Shown: positions 11,474 through 23,996, counted from the first letter of the stretch. The stretch is DNA of 64,000 bases from Azadirachta indica (GCA_022749755.1 CM040441.1:8664890-8728889), one strand, 5' to 3'. Notes: a model not told the origin generated them from the letters alone. Translations and numbers: made by a program.

Positions 11474-13140
11474 GGAGGAAATTTCAGGATTTTGAGAGGG
11501 AAGGTTTGAGAGTAGCTAGACTTAATAGTAAAGAATGTGAAGTGAAGTAGTGGTTGGAGCTCTTAGTTCTTGCCATAAGACGTTCGTGCTGCTATCGGTC
11601 TCTTTCTGTCGTCTCTCTTGGAATTTTCCTTGGGGTTTCCGACGAAAAACTATTGGTAAGACAAAGTCAACGTAGTTCTTGTTGTTTTCTTTTAGATATC
11701 TTCAACCGGGTAACTGCAATTATAATATTATTCTAACAATAAATCTCTCATTTCTCTTCGAGTCGACTTCTCCGAGATTGAGATTACAATTCTTTAAGTA
11801 ACCGGCCGTTTGTAATTTGCATGACTATTAAAACAAGTGGCCGGCGACCTGCAGCTTATTTATAACTTCATTTGATCTTTCCCTTTAAGCCCTCTTTAAC
11901 TTGTTTAATTTTCGTTTTTGTTTTTCTCCATAATAGCTATTAGTTCTCTCTATTCCCTGATAATTATTAAATTTATAACTCATTATTATTTCTTTAATTA
12001 GATTTTATTACAATTTTATAAACATACATATTCTGTCAAGGTCGTACATGTCCTTATTAATTTCAAATAGTGATCTTATCATTGAAAAATCCGAAGATGC
12101 GGACAAGCCAAATTTCGTCGCTAGGGGTCAAAATCGGTCGGCTGCCGACAACTTTTATTCTTGATGAATTTTACTTTTTATTATTAATAAATTTTTCTCT
12201 TAATACTTATACATATTCTAGTGTTTAACTATATATCTATATGTCTTATTTAGATATATTATTATTGTTATTATTATTTCGAACAATCAGCAACTAGATA
12301 TTTGGTAAATTTGTATGATTAAAGTGTTTTGAGTATGAAAAATAGAGGATAATGTGTTTAGAAAATTTTAACTTTAAAATGTTGTGACAACTGTAATATG
12401 CATATGATTAAATTATTCATATGCATTTTTTTATATTTTTCTAACATTCAATTTTATAACAAGTGTAAAAATTTATAAGAGTTCATCTAGGCTTGGAATA
12501 TTAACTTGCAACAAATTTATAAGAAACATAGTTTAATAGTATGTCATGATCATTGCAATTTTCACTAGCTCTCCACTTTTTCTAATAAACAACATATAAA
12601 ATTCGATATTGCAATTGGGAGTGAATAATTTTATTTCAACATCAAGAAATTTTGAAAAGAAAAATCGAATACAATAGAATTAGAATTTATGGCAATATAG
12701 GATATAATTGTCTCTTTATTAGAATAATATGTAAATACTATTATTAAAATCTTATTTTCAAATTAAGATTAATTTTGGGTTAAACCCGCTTGACAAAGTT
12801 CATTATATAAAATCAAGCTTGCATGTGGAAGGGACTAATAAACACTATTGTTAAAATCTTACTCTCAAATTTAAATAATCAATGTTGTAAATAGTGGTGT
12901 CGTTAGAATTAATGTTTTGGGATGTCCAAATGTAAGGATTTAAAATCTGCGTAAGTCAAGATGAAAATAAAAAATTAAATTTAAAAATCAATACTTTTAC
13001 TAAAAATTATCAAGTTTTTATAAGAATTTATCGTGGCTCTGTCATTGATTATAAATGTTATCTTGTCTTACTAATAGGTAAAAGCGTTTATAATATATTT
13101 CAATATATGTGATATAATTCAGATTAATATAATTTTTAGT
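11474..13140. other. Upstream flank of TNL-B and AT-rich spacer
   Basis: The first 200 bp resemble the 5' flanks of the other TNLs (GGAGCTCTTA, CTGCTGCTATCGGTCTCTTTCTGTCGT). Beyond about 11750 I see only A/T-rich non-coding sequence with no clear ORF or repeat structure. Confidence 0.5.
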
Positions 13141-13800
13141 AGATTTAATGGATCAAATGATTGAATTAAATTAAAATATTTAAAATCCATTTACAGTAGA
13201 TTATAATATTGAATTTACATTGCGAATCTATAAAATATAATCTAATTCATAAAAAATAATATATTAACATTTTCTAACGTAAAAGAATGGCAATATATAA
13301 AGCAGATGTTCACTCTCGATTCTTAGTAGCCAACAGGCCTAATCATGTTAAATAAGTTAATAGATTAACCCGACATTCAATTACTCATATTTGGGGGAAA
13401 AAAAAAAAATTAAAGACCAATACAAAAATTACCAAACCCTGAGGTTGAAATGAAATTTGGTGACAATGTTGTATGAAGATTCACAAGGTGTTATCTTGTA
13501 TAATTGTAAACTTATAGTGATTAATTCTCAAATATTTTTGATATGTTCTTTAAAGACTCAGTTACAATGATTTACATGTTTATTTTTATTCAAACTTTTA
13601 TTTTAAAATAACATATTTGTTTAAAATGTAAAAATAAAATTAATACTTAAAATTATATTCTACCAAATCAGATATGAAATTCTTCTCATTGGATCGAATG
13701 AGATTCCATTCAACTTGATCCCTTAGTTTCTTGCTCGACTAATTTAAAATTACAGAATTTGGGCATAATATACATTTATTCACAAAATTGATTGGACCAA
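13141..13800. repeat. 3'-flank repeat, copy 2 (paralogue at 6181-6965)
   Basis: Matches the non-coding flank downstream of TNL-B in block order. Similarity resumes at about 14160 after an interruption (13.80-14.15 kb) that the other copy lacks. Confidence 0.65.
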
Positions 13801-14155
13801 TGTGTTATATTTACATAAAAAATGGATATATTAGTGAAATATTACCAAAACGAATATTTGATAGGATCCCTTAGTTTCTTGCCCTCTTTTGCCCTGTTTT
13901 CCTGGGCTTCTGAGAACGCACCAAACAAACGAGTTAAGTTCTCTATTTATAGCCGATTCAAATCTGAATTAGTCAGCAAACTTCTCCTCTCTTCATGCCA
14001 CCTGCAAGCTTCAGCCACAGTTGTCAATTTGCGAAAATGACGGTATAAGCAGGAGCTGTCCATGGCTCCTTCCATAGAGCCACATCTGTCCCTGAAGCCT
14101 CCTGCATCAACCCTCTTCTTGCAGCTGTCCTGAAGGCTCTGAAAATGAGCCATCT
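13717..14155. other. Sequence unique to the TNL-C flank, with an 18-bp direct repeat
   Basis: GATCCCTTAGTTTCTTGC occurs at 13717-13734 and again at 13865-13882. The following 270 bp (TTTGCCCTGTTTTCCTGGG, CTATTTATAGCC, then a less A/T-rich stretch) are absent from the equivalent place downstream of TNL-B (about 6.93 kb). This looks like an insertion, perhaps a short retroelement or solo LTR; no domain is recognisable. Confidence 0.35.
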
Positions 14156-14316
14156 GCTCAACAAGTTGATAACTGAATCAACCAGCCAATTGCTAGTCGC
14201 TATCGTTTCTACCTAATACTTATCTGTCTCCCAACAGATTGTTCTGTTTGTGCACAATAAAAGTTGTTTCGAGAGACTGGGCACATACCCATACGTCTGG
14301 TTAGGCTTGTAATCAA

Positions 14317-14580
14317 TTACAAAAATGCATTTTTTTTAACATAAAACCTAATTAATAAAGTGAATAATCCAACTCGCTTCCGAAACTTTTGGGAGAAAAG
14401 GAATCGCAGCGTTGATCTGATTTCTGAAATTGTTTCCACTTCCTCCTCATCAGATCTGCCAGCAATTCCAGATGTTCCATTCGTGCTGCTAACAATAACT
14501 TCAGAGCATTCTTCCTTCCTTCCTTGCAGGCAGCATACCGGAGCAGCATACACTGAACACACTCCTCAACATCCTGGCAA
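14317..14580 (-). pseudogene. Relic TNL C-terminal tail exon downstream of TNL-C
   Basis: The minus strand reads SSTNGTSGIAGRSDEEEVET, sister to the relic at 7017-7338 and similar to the tail of TNL-F. It begins after a splice acceptor (TTGCCAG) at 14580. Upstream of it, near 14773, is a donor-like AG|GTAAGT preceding the intervening sequence, so it may be spliced as a 3' exon of TNL-C beyond that gene's own stop codon. It has no independent start. Confidence 0.55.
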
Positions 14581-15065
14581 CTGGCAATTTATAATTCTGG
14601 TATCAGACAGAAAATTAAATCATATGGGAACGAGCAACACAATATATATGGCAACTTTTATTTACTTGGTTCTTTGCAACTTTCATTTGACTATTAAGTT
14701 CCCATTTTTCTTTCCTTTATTGGATTTTCTCTGTAAGCAGACAGAAAATAACGTGTACATTTAAAATACTTACCTCAATGTAGTAGTGCTTAGCCTTTAT
14801 GGGACATTCACACAATAATAACTTGGGTACTGATGATAGCTTGGATGCTGCCATTTAGTCAAGAGTCCTTTCGTTACAATGGACAATGCCGGAAGAACTC
14901 TGAAATTGAGTGAATAATGTACCAATTTCTGTTCGTTTTAATACTAATGAAAATTCTTGTAATCTATCAAACAAGAAAAAATTGTACTCGACGACATATT
15001 AGGATGGAAGCCAAAAAATTCCTGAGATGACATCTTACAAAAATAAACCTTCTATCAACTTGTTC

Positions 15066-15071
15066 TTTATT
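15066..15071 (-). terminator. Polyadenylation signal candidate (AATAAA) for TNL-C
   Basis: AATAAA on the minus strand about 100 nt after the TNL-C stop codon. The same motif in the same context (RTAATAAAGAAC) sits about 100 nt after the stops of TNL-E and TNL-H. Confidence 0.4.
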
Positions 15072-15169
15072 ACAAAAAAAACTATGACTTCATTTCCAAA
15101 AGACCCGAATTTTGCACTTCAAACTAGCTAATCTGAGATTCATGCATAGCTCCATCAGCTCTCTTAGTG

Positions 15170-18100
15170 TCAGAATACACCCCTAAGACCAGTGCAGTCA
15201 AGCCCCAAGCACCGAAATATTTGAGAAAGAAACAAACTTTCTTGCTGAGGAGCGTTGACTTGCTCCTGATCAGATCCGTCAATAATCCCAATTTCGGTAG
15301 CAGTTCCACTCGGGCCAGCCTCATCATGGAATTCATTAAGCAATATTCTGCATTCTTCTTCAATTGGCGGCACCATATTTACGGCAAAAGTATTGGGTGG
15401 GTACTCGTTGGGATGTGCATACAGTGGACACACCCCACAACATTTCACCGTTGGGAATTTTCTATGTACCTCCTCATCATAGGAGACAGAGAAATGAAAT
15501 GAGAGAGCAGAATGGTGTTCACCATCAGGTAGGCTAACAACATTCCTATAGGGCTCAAATCCCAGTATGACCAGATCCTGATCCGAGTTAACAAATATGT
15601 TGGAACTCAAAGTCTTACTGGTATCAGTCCTGATTTGAACACTATAGCCACAAAAGACATTGGCAAATTGGCCTCTAACATTAGAATCTTCTTCAAATTC
15701 AATGGCAGCACAGAGAACAAAACCGATTAAGTTTCTCTTACAACAATGCTCTGGCAAGTGAATAGTTATTGAAGATCCTGATGATCTATCGCTGAACCAC
15801 CTGGGAATTCTAGTCCCGGGCAAATAAATGTAGAATCCATCCGATGCCTGTGATATAAGAGAGTAAATTCTTGTGAAATGCAAATCACTTTTTTTTTCTT
15901 TTTTTTTTTAATGGGAGAGTTAAAGAGTAAACAGAGAGAGAATTATTAACGTACCTTTTCATAGAAATAGGATAATTTCAGTAATGCTTGTGAATCTGCC
16001 AAAAGGATGTTTGCTTTTTCTTCCAGTTTCTCGCAGCCACAAAATATGTATTCTTTTCTCTGTATACTAGATACGTACTTCGTTCCCCGTTTCAAAATGC
16101 CTTCGGAGCTTTGAGATAGTGTTTCCAATAGCGATGCTTTTAGTGTTTCCAGTAGCGGTGCATCTAAAATATGTAGACATTCCGGAAGCTCTGGCAATGA
16201 TTCGAGCCGCTTGCAATTCTTTGCATCTAAATATCTTAGAGATGGAGGCATCTCTGGTAGTGATTTAAGCATGTTGCAATCTCTCAGATCAAGTATTTGC
16301 AGCCGAGAAAGTTGCTTGATACTTGTCGGTATAATCTCAAAGTCATTTGCGCTTAGATCTAGCATTTCCAAAGAGGACAGACAGCCAATATCCTGGGGAA
16401 TTTTTCTTATATCACAATCACGTAATATTAACCATCTGAAAGCAGACAAACCTGATGATGGAGGCAAGCTACCAAGTTCCCTGTCATATCTCCATTTCAA
16501 ACGTTTAAGCCCCGCTAGAAGTTCAATGGAAGAGGGCAGCTCTTTAATCTTTGTCCCTTCTAAATCAAGAAATTCTAAATTTTCCATTTGTTCCAAGATT
16601 TCCGGAAATCTTTCAAAATTTGAACAGAACGTTATTTGAAGCCGAGAAAGAGATTTCAATTTACAAATGTTGGTCGAAAGAGTTTTCAGCCTTTCGCAAT
16701 CACTCAGAATCAACTTTTCAAGACTTGTTAGTCTGCTGACTGACGAGGGAATTGCTTCTATTGCTGTACGGCATAAATGTAATTCTATTACATTTCCTAA
16801 AATCGATGGAAACTCTACGAGATTAATGCAGTCTGATAAATAAATTCTTATAGGAGATCCAAACTGAATATTGTTGGGAAAACAACTCAGACTTGTACAG
16901 CCACTTAAAGACAACAGACCAAGTTTGTTGAAATTCTGGATGGACGAGGGAACGCGAGAAAACTTTTCACAGTCTAAAAGAATTATTCTCTCCAGATTTG
17001 GGATTTCTAATGGGTCTGGAATGCTGTTGAGATAATCACAGTGCCAGAGGTGGATATATTTTAACTTAGGTGCTTCCTGCAATAATTAAGTAGATAAAAA
17101 TTAATAAACACAAGAAAAAAATTAGAATCAATGAGTTTGACAACTAATATTAAATAAATAAAAATATATATTTAAGAACAGTGCTATACCTTTTTTCCTT
17201 CCCAGAGTTGTACAATTTTACTATAAAGTACGTTAAGCTCAATAAGATTCTTTGGAATAAAATTCTTCGGCAATGTTTCCAATGGATATCCATGCCAATG
17301 TAGATATCTTAATTCATCATGAAGATAATCAAGACCTTGAGGAAGATGTACTTTAGAGCTTATATATGATTCATGAAATTCAAGTTCCCGAGGCACATAA
17401 AACTTAATATATCTAAGATTATACATATCTGCAAAGACTTTGGAGTCTAGATGTATATCTCTTATTTTGGACAAATTTAAGAATATACCTTTGATTGAAC
17501 TGGTTCCCTGATTAAACAAAAAAAACACACAGAGAAGGAGAGAGTATAAGATCCTCAAAACATAAATAAAATTTATAAAAAATTTCTCAAGTGCTGAAAA
17601 TGAAATTTGCATGCATGATCTAATTGTTTTAGCAAACAGTTATAAAATAAATGGAGTAGTTGATTACCTTATTTTTCTCGAGAACACGACAAACATCCTT
17701 ATGATCCCACAATCTACTACGTTTTCCTGGCTCTTCTGGAGATTCTTCACAAACAATTTTTTGACCCATTTCTTGTAGTAAATCATGTATTCGCAACATC
17801 TTATCTGATCTTGTTATGAGTGACTTTTCAACAAGGACATCTAGTCCATAATGCATCAAATAGTAATCATCAAAAATTGATATCACTTGATCTTCATCAT
17901 TTCCATTGAAGAAACATGCAATATCAAGAAATATATTCTTCACTTCCCATTCCAATTCGTCATAACTAATTTTAAGTACATCAAAAATATCAGGGGCAGA
18001 AATTCGCCCTAAGTTGTGCAATGCATTTTCCCAACCTAGTTTGTTCTTAGGACGAAGGAAAGAACCCAACACTTTTAAAGCTAAAGGATTACCTTTTGCA

Positions 18101-19416
18101 TAATCTAGCACCGTTTGTGAGAGCACCATAAATGCTTGAGGACAATGATTTTGTCTAAAAGCAAAATTACAAAAGTGCTCAAGAGCCTCATGATCGTTCA
18201 TTCCCATAACTTTATATATATGATCCACCCCATATTTATCAAGAACTTGTTTATCTCTTGTAGTTACAATTATTCTGCTTCCTGGACCAAATTGATCAAT
18301 CCCTCCTGCAAGACGTTCTAATTGTCCAAACTTGTTTACATCATCTAGAACAATAAAAACTTTCATGTGTCGAAGCCTATCCTTGGTATGCAGAGGTATA
18401 TTGGGACCTCCTATTTCAATTTTTTCTTGCAATAATTGAGAAAGAACTTGCTTCTGTAAGTTCAATAATCCAACCCCTTTTTCTGACTCTTCTCGAACAT
18501 TTGCCATGAAGCACGTAGCTTCAAATTTTGTAGAAATTTGTTTGAAAAGAGCTTTAGCTATGGTTGTTTTGCCTATGCCACCCATACCCCAAATCCCTAC
18601 AATTCGAAAATCTGATAGTCCCATGCATAATAGCGATTTAACTTCCTCAATTCGCCAATTTATTCCAACCAAACCATTGGAATCAGTTAAGACTATTATA
18701 TCTTGCAGTTTTTTCAAAACATCATCAACAATCACATCTACAAGTTTTGCCTCAGGCCTAGCATATGTGAATAAAAAAAAGGCATCAAAATGGACTAGGA
18801 TGAAATAAGAAAAAGAAATATATATATATATCTCGTTTTCATTGCTTAAAAAGGGACATAAATGATAAATAATAAAAGTTTTCCTTATTTATCTTGGTTA
18901 ATAATTATACTAAACATTGTTAAGATCATATCAATTACCTGATTTTTGTCGATTCATATCCAGATAAATATGATGCTTCAGTCAATACAGTCCTCCATTT
19001 CTTAATCCTTTCTGGCATTTCCTTGAATTTTTTCTCATGTTGAACAAAAGCATCACCAAAACTTGCGGTCTGCTTTCGTACATGAGATGGATGAACATGA
19101 TAGAAAACTGGTATAACTATTTGACTACGCACTTTCTTGCAATCAAGAATTTTGACAAGCTCGTCCAAACACCATTTAGAATTAGCATAATCTTTTGAGA
19201 AAATGATTATTGAAATTTTGGATCCTTCAATAATTATATTCAAAAGATCAGTAGAAATCTTTTCTCCTTTATTAATACCTTCATCAATGAAAGTGTTTAT
19301 TTTTTTTTTCGAGATAAAGCAGCAAAAAGATGACTAGTAAAATTTTCACGTGTATCCTCCCCTCTGAAACTAAGAAAAACATCATATTTGTAAGGAAAAG
19401 AAGAAGATGAAGCCAT
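15170..19416 (-). CDS. TNL-C: TIR-NBS-LRR-C-JID receptor, nearly intact
   Basis: Best preserved receptor. Exons: 19416-18939 (TIR), 18757-17668 (NB-ARC), 17507-17190, 17076-15955 (LRR), 15847-15170 (C-JID and tail). Apart from one site, exon phases fit a protein of about 1,227 residues. NB-ARC carries GMGGIGKTT, KVFIVLDDV, GSRIIVTTRD, GNPLALKVLGS and MHDLLQEMG. About twelve LRRs follow (LSGCTSLSCFPNN, IPQDIGCLSSLEMLDLS, LPTSIKQLSRL-type), then C-JID (TRIPRWFSDRSSGSSITIHLP, CCGVCPLYAHPNEYPPNTF). Start chosen at the ATG giving MASSSSFPYKYDVF. The lesion is a run of ten A's at about 19300-19309 (RKKIN codons) where F and E have eight; this shifts the TIR frame. The run is a homopolymer, so sequencing error is a real alternative. 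Probable role: cytosolic or nuclear pathogen recognition. Confidence 0.85.
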
Positions 19417-20239
19417 GGAGGAAAATTTGAGATTTTGGGACAGAAAAAGAGAGAAGCCTGAGAGTAGCTAGACGTAAGAGCAAAGAAATGTCAAGATGTA
19501 AGTGGTTGGAGCTTTTAACTCATCCTCACAGACTTTCCTGCTGCTATTTGTCTTTTTCTGTCGCATGTCCTGGAAATTTCCTGGAGGTTTCCTACAAGTA
19601 ACTATTGAGATAAAGACGACATATTAAATCTAATGAATAGAGGGTTGTTTCAATTAAAATAAGTAAGTGTAATGTAGCAACTAGCAAGTAATTTGAACCT
19701 TCTTCACGTTAGACTTCCCTTTCCAACAACTCTTTGCAACTTGTGATTTTTTTAGTGCTTTCCATTAGATATCTTTCTACAAAAATCACTATATTATAAT
19801 TAAACTTTATTTTTAAAATAGAAAAGTAGCTTTTAACATAGATAGAAAATATTATCAACTGTAAAGGAAAAAGAACCAGTAGACAGGTGGCAGGCAATAA
19901 AAAGGAAAAAGCTTAAAATTCGTGGATCCATCTTTTTCATGCGATGATCATAAACAATTAAAAACTAAAAAGGAAAAGTTGAAAGAATAACCCACAGAAA
20001 TGTTGTGGTGAAAGAAAGAATTGATATCAAGAATGGGAATTTTCAAAGTAGAAAGGCAAAAGCCTAGGCATATATCCTGGTGTGAAAAGACAACAGAATA
20101 ATGTTAAAGAACTTGCTTAAAAAAAAAATGAGATATGTGCTGTAACTGTGCAATCGTGAAAAAATGGATCCATATTGTTTAAGAAATCATGAAAAAATTA
20201 CAAAAATACAGAAAAGCAACGCTGATATGATTGATGCAA
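19417..20239 (-). repeat. Conserved 5' flank of TNL-C, shared with TNL-E, F and G1
   Basis: Upstream sequence alignable by eye with 38.6-39.3 kb (E), 47.0-47.3 kb (F) and 56.1-56.5 kb (G1). Shared blocks include TTAGTGCTTTCCATTAGATATC, AAGTGGCAGGCAATAAAA and CAGAAATGTTGTRGTGAAAGA. Common preservation is explained by duplication; some of it may be promoter. No individual element can be assigned. Confidence 0.6.
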
Positions 20240-20440
20240 GGAAAAAGGAAATTCGAAAGCAGAAACTTTGGAACTATCAGGAATTCCACCGGATCTACCA
20301 ACAGTCCCAAGACTGTTGCTGAGGCAGCCGAATGTTTACTGAAAATCTTGAACTTTGATAGCTGAAGTTATCAGGAATTCCACTTCCAGGAACAGAAATG
20401 TTGCGTTGAAGTGATACATCAAATATCTATAACTTACGTA
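20240..20440 (-). pseudogene. Relic C-JID exon of another TNL lineage
   Basis: The minus strand reads IFDVSLQRNISVPGSGIPDN, followed by FSYQSSRFSVNIRLP. This matches the start of a C-JID domain (PGSxIPxWFSxxSSGSSVxIQLP) but differs from the SRIPRWFSDR and VDIPEWFSNR types of genes C, E, F and H. It ends quickly in stop codons. It lies about 0.8 kb upstream of the TNL-C start, where the 3' end of the next receptor would be expected in a head-to-tail array. Confidence 0.5.
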
Positions 20441-20719
20441 AAAAAACATTTATTTCTGGAATGATAACTACATCAAGATTTCTCTATATTTGCATTAATT
20501 TAAACACTGTTTTGAATATTAAAAAAATGGGAGAACTCAAAATAAAAAAAAATAAATATTTATTTGGTTTAAATTATTTTTAGAAATAGCTTCATGATAA
20601 AATTTTTTAATAACGATGAATAACATTGATTACTTTAAACTATTGATATAAGTATATTTATATAAGATAACACATAATAAATTTATTAAAATATTATATC
20701 ATTCTTTAATTTTATTATT

Positions 20720-21450
20720 ATAAAATTGTGTAGAGAATGTAATGGACATGCATATCTTCTTTTTAATAGGATAATTTGTGATCAATTAAACAATAAGAAA
20801 ATCTAGCCACCAGCGCATACTTTTGTGGTGAGGACCTCTTCGTGGAATGTTCGACTCTCACAACATTTATAGATAGTGTTGGATCTCTTATTTTCTGGGC
20901 TCCAATGGTGAGGCCTAAAAGAAGGAAGGCCTTTTAAGTATTGGGCAAGACATTGTTAGAACAAAAATAAGAAAGCCCTTAGTAACCTAAGAACCGGATC
21001 TCTCCCACGTCAGATCCTGTTATTTTAAAATCTGATTGGTATATTTGTGCAAAAATAATCGCACGGATCAATGTTGTTTTAAATCTGATTCTCAATCAAG
21101 AAAGAAAAAGCAATGATAGGAAGATTTGAGAATGGAAAAGAAAATTCACCTTCCAACAATAATAAGATTAATGCCAATAACATCAATATCTCAAATTATC
21201 AAATTAATTTTATATGAAATAAATTGATGGGTCTAATTAGATATTATTGGTTGGGATTCCTCAAAGAAAAGCAGAGAAATTATACATGCAGAGAAATGCA
21301 TTCACAAAACAACAAAGATATTCCATTTCTACAAATAAATTTCATGTTAGACAAAAAGTGAATGTATTTTCTTTGTGTGATTTCGAATTCTGACCAACAC
21401 AATCGGTTTTGCACCTTGAATGCAATTATTGAATCGAAAAATTATCTCAA
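20720..21450. repeat. Non-coding repeat shared with 41430-41960
   Basis: Blocks such as TAATGGACATGC, GTCAGATCCTGTT, TTGTTTTAAATCTGATTCTC and CAGTTTTGCACCTTGAATGCAA recur in the same order downstream of TNL-F, and in part at 49.4 kb and 57.3-57.7 kb. No coding signal. Confidence 0.55.
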
Positions 21451-21539
21451 ACGCTTCCAGAATGGTAAATAGAAGCAAAGAGAACAGTCCTCCAATCTTC
21501 AGAGAAAACAAGGAAATTTGTTGGTTAAGAAGCATTGCT

Positions 21540-21790
21540 TTTGGTCTCTGGAAATTTGCTGAGTTCTTCATCACAGGATCTCCCAATTATCCCAGTAGTT
21601 CCATTTGTGCCATTCTTATCATGCCAGTAGCAAATTTCTCAGAGACCTTATTCTGTTGCACCAATGCGGAGGCAGTTGACTAGCTACCAATGATACTGAA
21701 ATATGATAGCTTAACCAATCAATCAGGAATACCACTTCCGAAAACAAATGCTGAATTGAGATTTTATGGGTACATCAAATACCTGCAACA
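21540..21790 (-). pseudogene. Relic C-JID exon and TNL tail
   Basis: After an acceptor-like TTGCAG at about 21785 the minus strand reads VFDVPIKSQFSI, then a broken GSGIPD motif. Further on it reads NGTNGTTGIIGRSCDEEL, the same tail type as the relics at 7.0 and 14.3 kb. Frameshifts and stops separate the parts. Closest relatives in the window are the relics at 49560-49790 and 20240-20440. Confidence 0.5.
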
Positions 21791-23604
21791 GAAAAATCAT
21801 TATTTCTAGAGTGATAGATAGAGGAGAAGTGATGCAGTAGCCAAAACAACAAGAAGTTCTTCAATTCATCAGGATTTCTCTATATTTATAAGTGCTACTG
21901 ACATAATGCTGCAATATGGAGAGTGCCTTCAGTCAAATTTTCTTCATATACCAACTTATATTCCAGGAATCAAACGGAGGACTAAATGATGATATGGGAA
22001 GTACCAACTTTTATTCATTTTGTGGCCGGTTTCTCTTATATTTTCTCAGGAGTCCGACAGGGAAAGATCAGCACAGACAAATAGAACTAATTTCAATACC
22101 TGAAAGCTAAAACGAAAATTACAACTCACAAGAGATTCCCTCTTGATAATCATGTTATGGACGCTCCTTCTTATAATCAACCAATAAATAGAAGGGTAAT
22201 TTTGAATTTTATTATATATCCACCTCAATATTAAGCAAGAAAAAGAAAGCCTCAAAGAAAATATAATCGTATCGGCAAATCTGGAATGGGCGACCCCGGG
22301 GGAAAGACCAGAGATATTCCTCAGAGCGAGGCAGAGAAACTCTGCTTGTGCATAGAAGCGCACTAAACAAACAATATCAGGAATTGTAAATTGCCTTGTA
22401 TGCTTCTTGAAAGTCATTTTTTCTTGATAACAAAAGTTCTTCCTGAAAAGCAGTTTTCTTTGAACAACTACCAAAAATGGGTAGCAAACATGTTACCTGC
22501 TCTTTCGAATTTGTTGCACCTAAAGCAAATGATCAGAACTGTTTCTCAAAGAACTGTATTCCTAAAGGAACGTCCAAATACTATTAATTTGAGATCATAA
22601 TTACTGTGCAAGCACATATGAAGTCTTACTTCCCGCAATGCATACATGGAGAAGTCTCGAGAAAGCTGTTAAATACGAGAATATCTTAAGAACAGAAATC
22701 TCATATCTACACCAACTTCTATCTGGCACGAAAACCCACTCTGCATAATTAGGCTCCCAGAAACCCCAACGTTCAATGCAAAATACCAATTTCTGGAACA
22801 ACTTTAAGCACCCATTGAAGGCCATATTAAACATACACTCACGCTCCAAAATGTCCTATTGCAGTTCTTACCAGATTTAATTACCCATTTCTTGATGTAA
22901 TTACTTCTTACAAACAAAATGGCATTACAGATGCATACAAAATTACATGCAATTAAATATAAGGATTCAGAGCAGATAAAATAAAGAATTTGAGTGAGTA
23001 AAATTCAAAAAATATTTTTCCTGAAGAGTTGTCTCTGATGTGGACCAAAGTGCATATTTTGTATGGTAGGGGCTGAGCACAACAAGAAGTAATAAGGAAT
23101 CTGGATCCTTGTGCGAGTTTTTACAAGCACTGGACTAGAATTACTGGAAGAGTGGGCATTCTGACTGTTAATGTTCAGTCTTTTATTTTTATTTTGTATT
23201 TGAGGATGCATTAATATATCTCACTGCTTCACTGAGCAAATCAACGCTTTCTCCTTAGCACTCCTAAACGGACTCTCAATCACCCAATAATTAAGTAAAA
23301 GCAAATATGTTATAGTTAATGTCTACGTATTTTTGAGAAACAGATATACTAAATTGGATTATTTTATGAGATCAAAGAGCATGTACTGCAAATTATCCCA
23401 CAGTTCTTTAAAAATTGGAAATTAAATTAAATATAATTTGAATTTAAAAGGTATAATATTATCCTAATATTTTCTCCTATAATGAAAATAAATAACTAAA
23501 TTTAATCTCTAATTAATTACCTATATAATCCCACCATCCATAAACTTTTCATTAATTAAAGAGAGTGAAATTGTTCTGGTATCTCACTTTAAGTGCGAGC
23601 AAAA
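21791..23604. repeat. Segmental duplication, left copy (right copy 29240-31375)
   Basis: Starts with GGGTACATCAAATACCTGCAACAG and runs to the small peptide gene at 23605. Long matching tracts (AAGTGCTACTGACATAATGCTRCAATATGGAGAGTG; GACCAAAGTGCATATTTTGTATG; TGGACTAGAATTACTGGAAGAG) recur in the same order at 29240-31375. Parts also recur at 32.1 and 57.8-58.7 kb. No convincing ORF; the longest frames are short and not conserved between copies. Confidence 0.7.
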
Positions 23605-23814
23605 ATGAAAGGAGGAGAAGTAATAGTGATGTTGATGTTAATAATAGCATGTTGTTTAAGGGAAGGAGTAGCTGCTAGTGCTGATAAGGATGAAGCTGCT
23701 GCTACTGCCGAATCATATTATGGAAATGGGTATGAACTGTCGTGGTGGCACCCATGATTGCCACATAGATTGCCTCCATTTGGTATTGGACCATGCCCAT
23801 TGTCTATCCCTTAC
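23605..23814 (+). pseudogene. Small secreted proline-rich peptide gene, 5' part (split by the retrotransposon)
   Basis: The ATG at 23605 opens MKGGEVIVMLMLIIACC, a typical signal-peptide core, then an acidic, alanine-rich stretch and YYGNGYELSWWHP. A TGA at 23755-23757 (codon 51) interrupts. Beyond it the same frame continues with LPHRLPPFGIGPCPLSIPY to codon 70, where the copia element is inserted. The frame resumes exactly in phase after the target-site duplication (28517-28597). The uninterrupted frame would be 97 codons with one stop codon inside. The family is not recognised; composition suggests a secreted, cell-wall or apoplastic peptide. A decayed paralogue is at 31376. Confidence 0.6.
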
Positions 23815-23996
23815 TGTAAAGATGATTAAGGCTGGAAAAGCACGCTAGAATTATAGTACTGGGTTCAATATATACAACACATACGATGTCTTACAAGGAA
23901 ATAAAATCAGCGTAATATTGGACAGTAATTACAAATATATGCCAATCCTATATTATACATAAATAGAACCTTGACTATTAAGTGATTTCCTTAACA
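23815..23996 (-). repeat. Copia 3' LTR (element orientation)
   Basis: 182 bp, TG...CA on both strands, matching 28330-28511 at all but nine positions. Adjoins the degraded RNase H end of the element. Confidence 0.92.

Noticed and set aside
15124..15363. Minus-strand frame overlapping the end of TNL-C, ending in GLTALVLGVYSDTKRADG
   Set aside because: Not accepted as a gene because TNL-C is read in another frame there and no start or splice context supports it; the similarity itself is kept as a finding.
18560..18610. Possible miR482/miR2118 target in the P-loop coding sequence
   Set aside because: The segment GGTATGGGTGGCATAGGCAAAA resembles the known target class, but from memory it has several mismatches; not supportable without a target-scoring run and small-RNA data.
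22046..22474. Minus-strand 142-codon frame in the repeated non-coding block
   Set aside because: The equivalent positions at 29.7, 32.1 and 58.3 kb do not keep the frame, so coding is unlikely.
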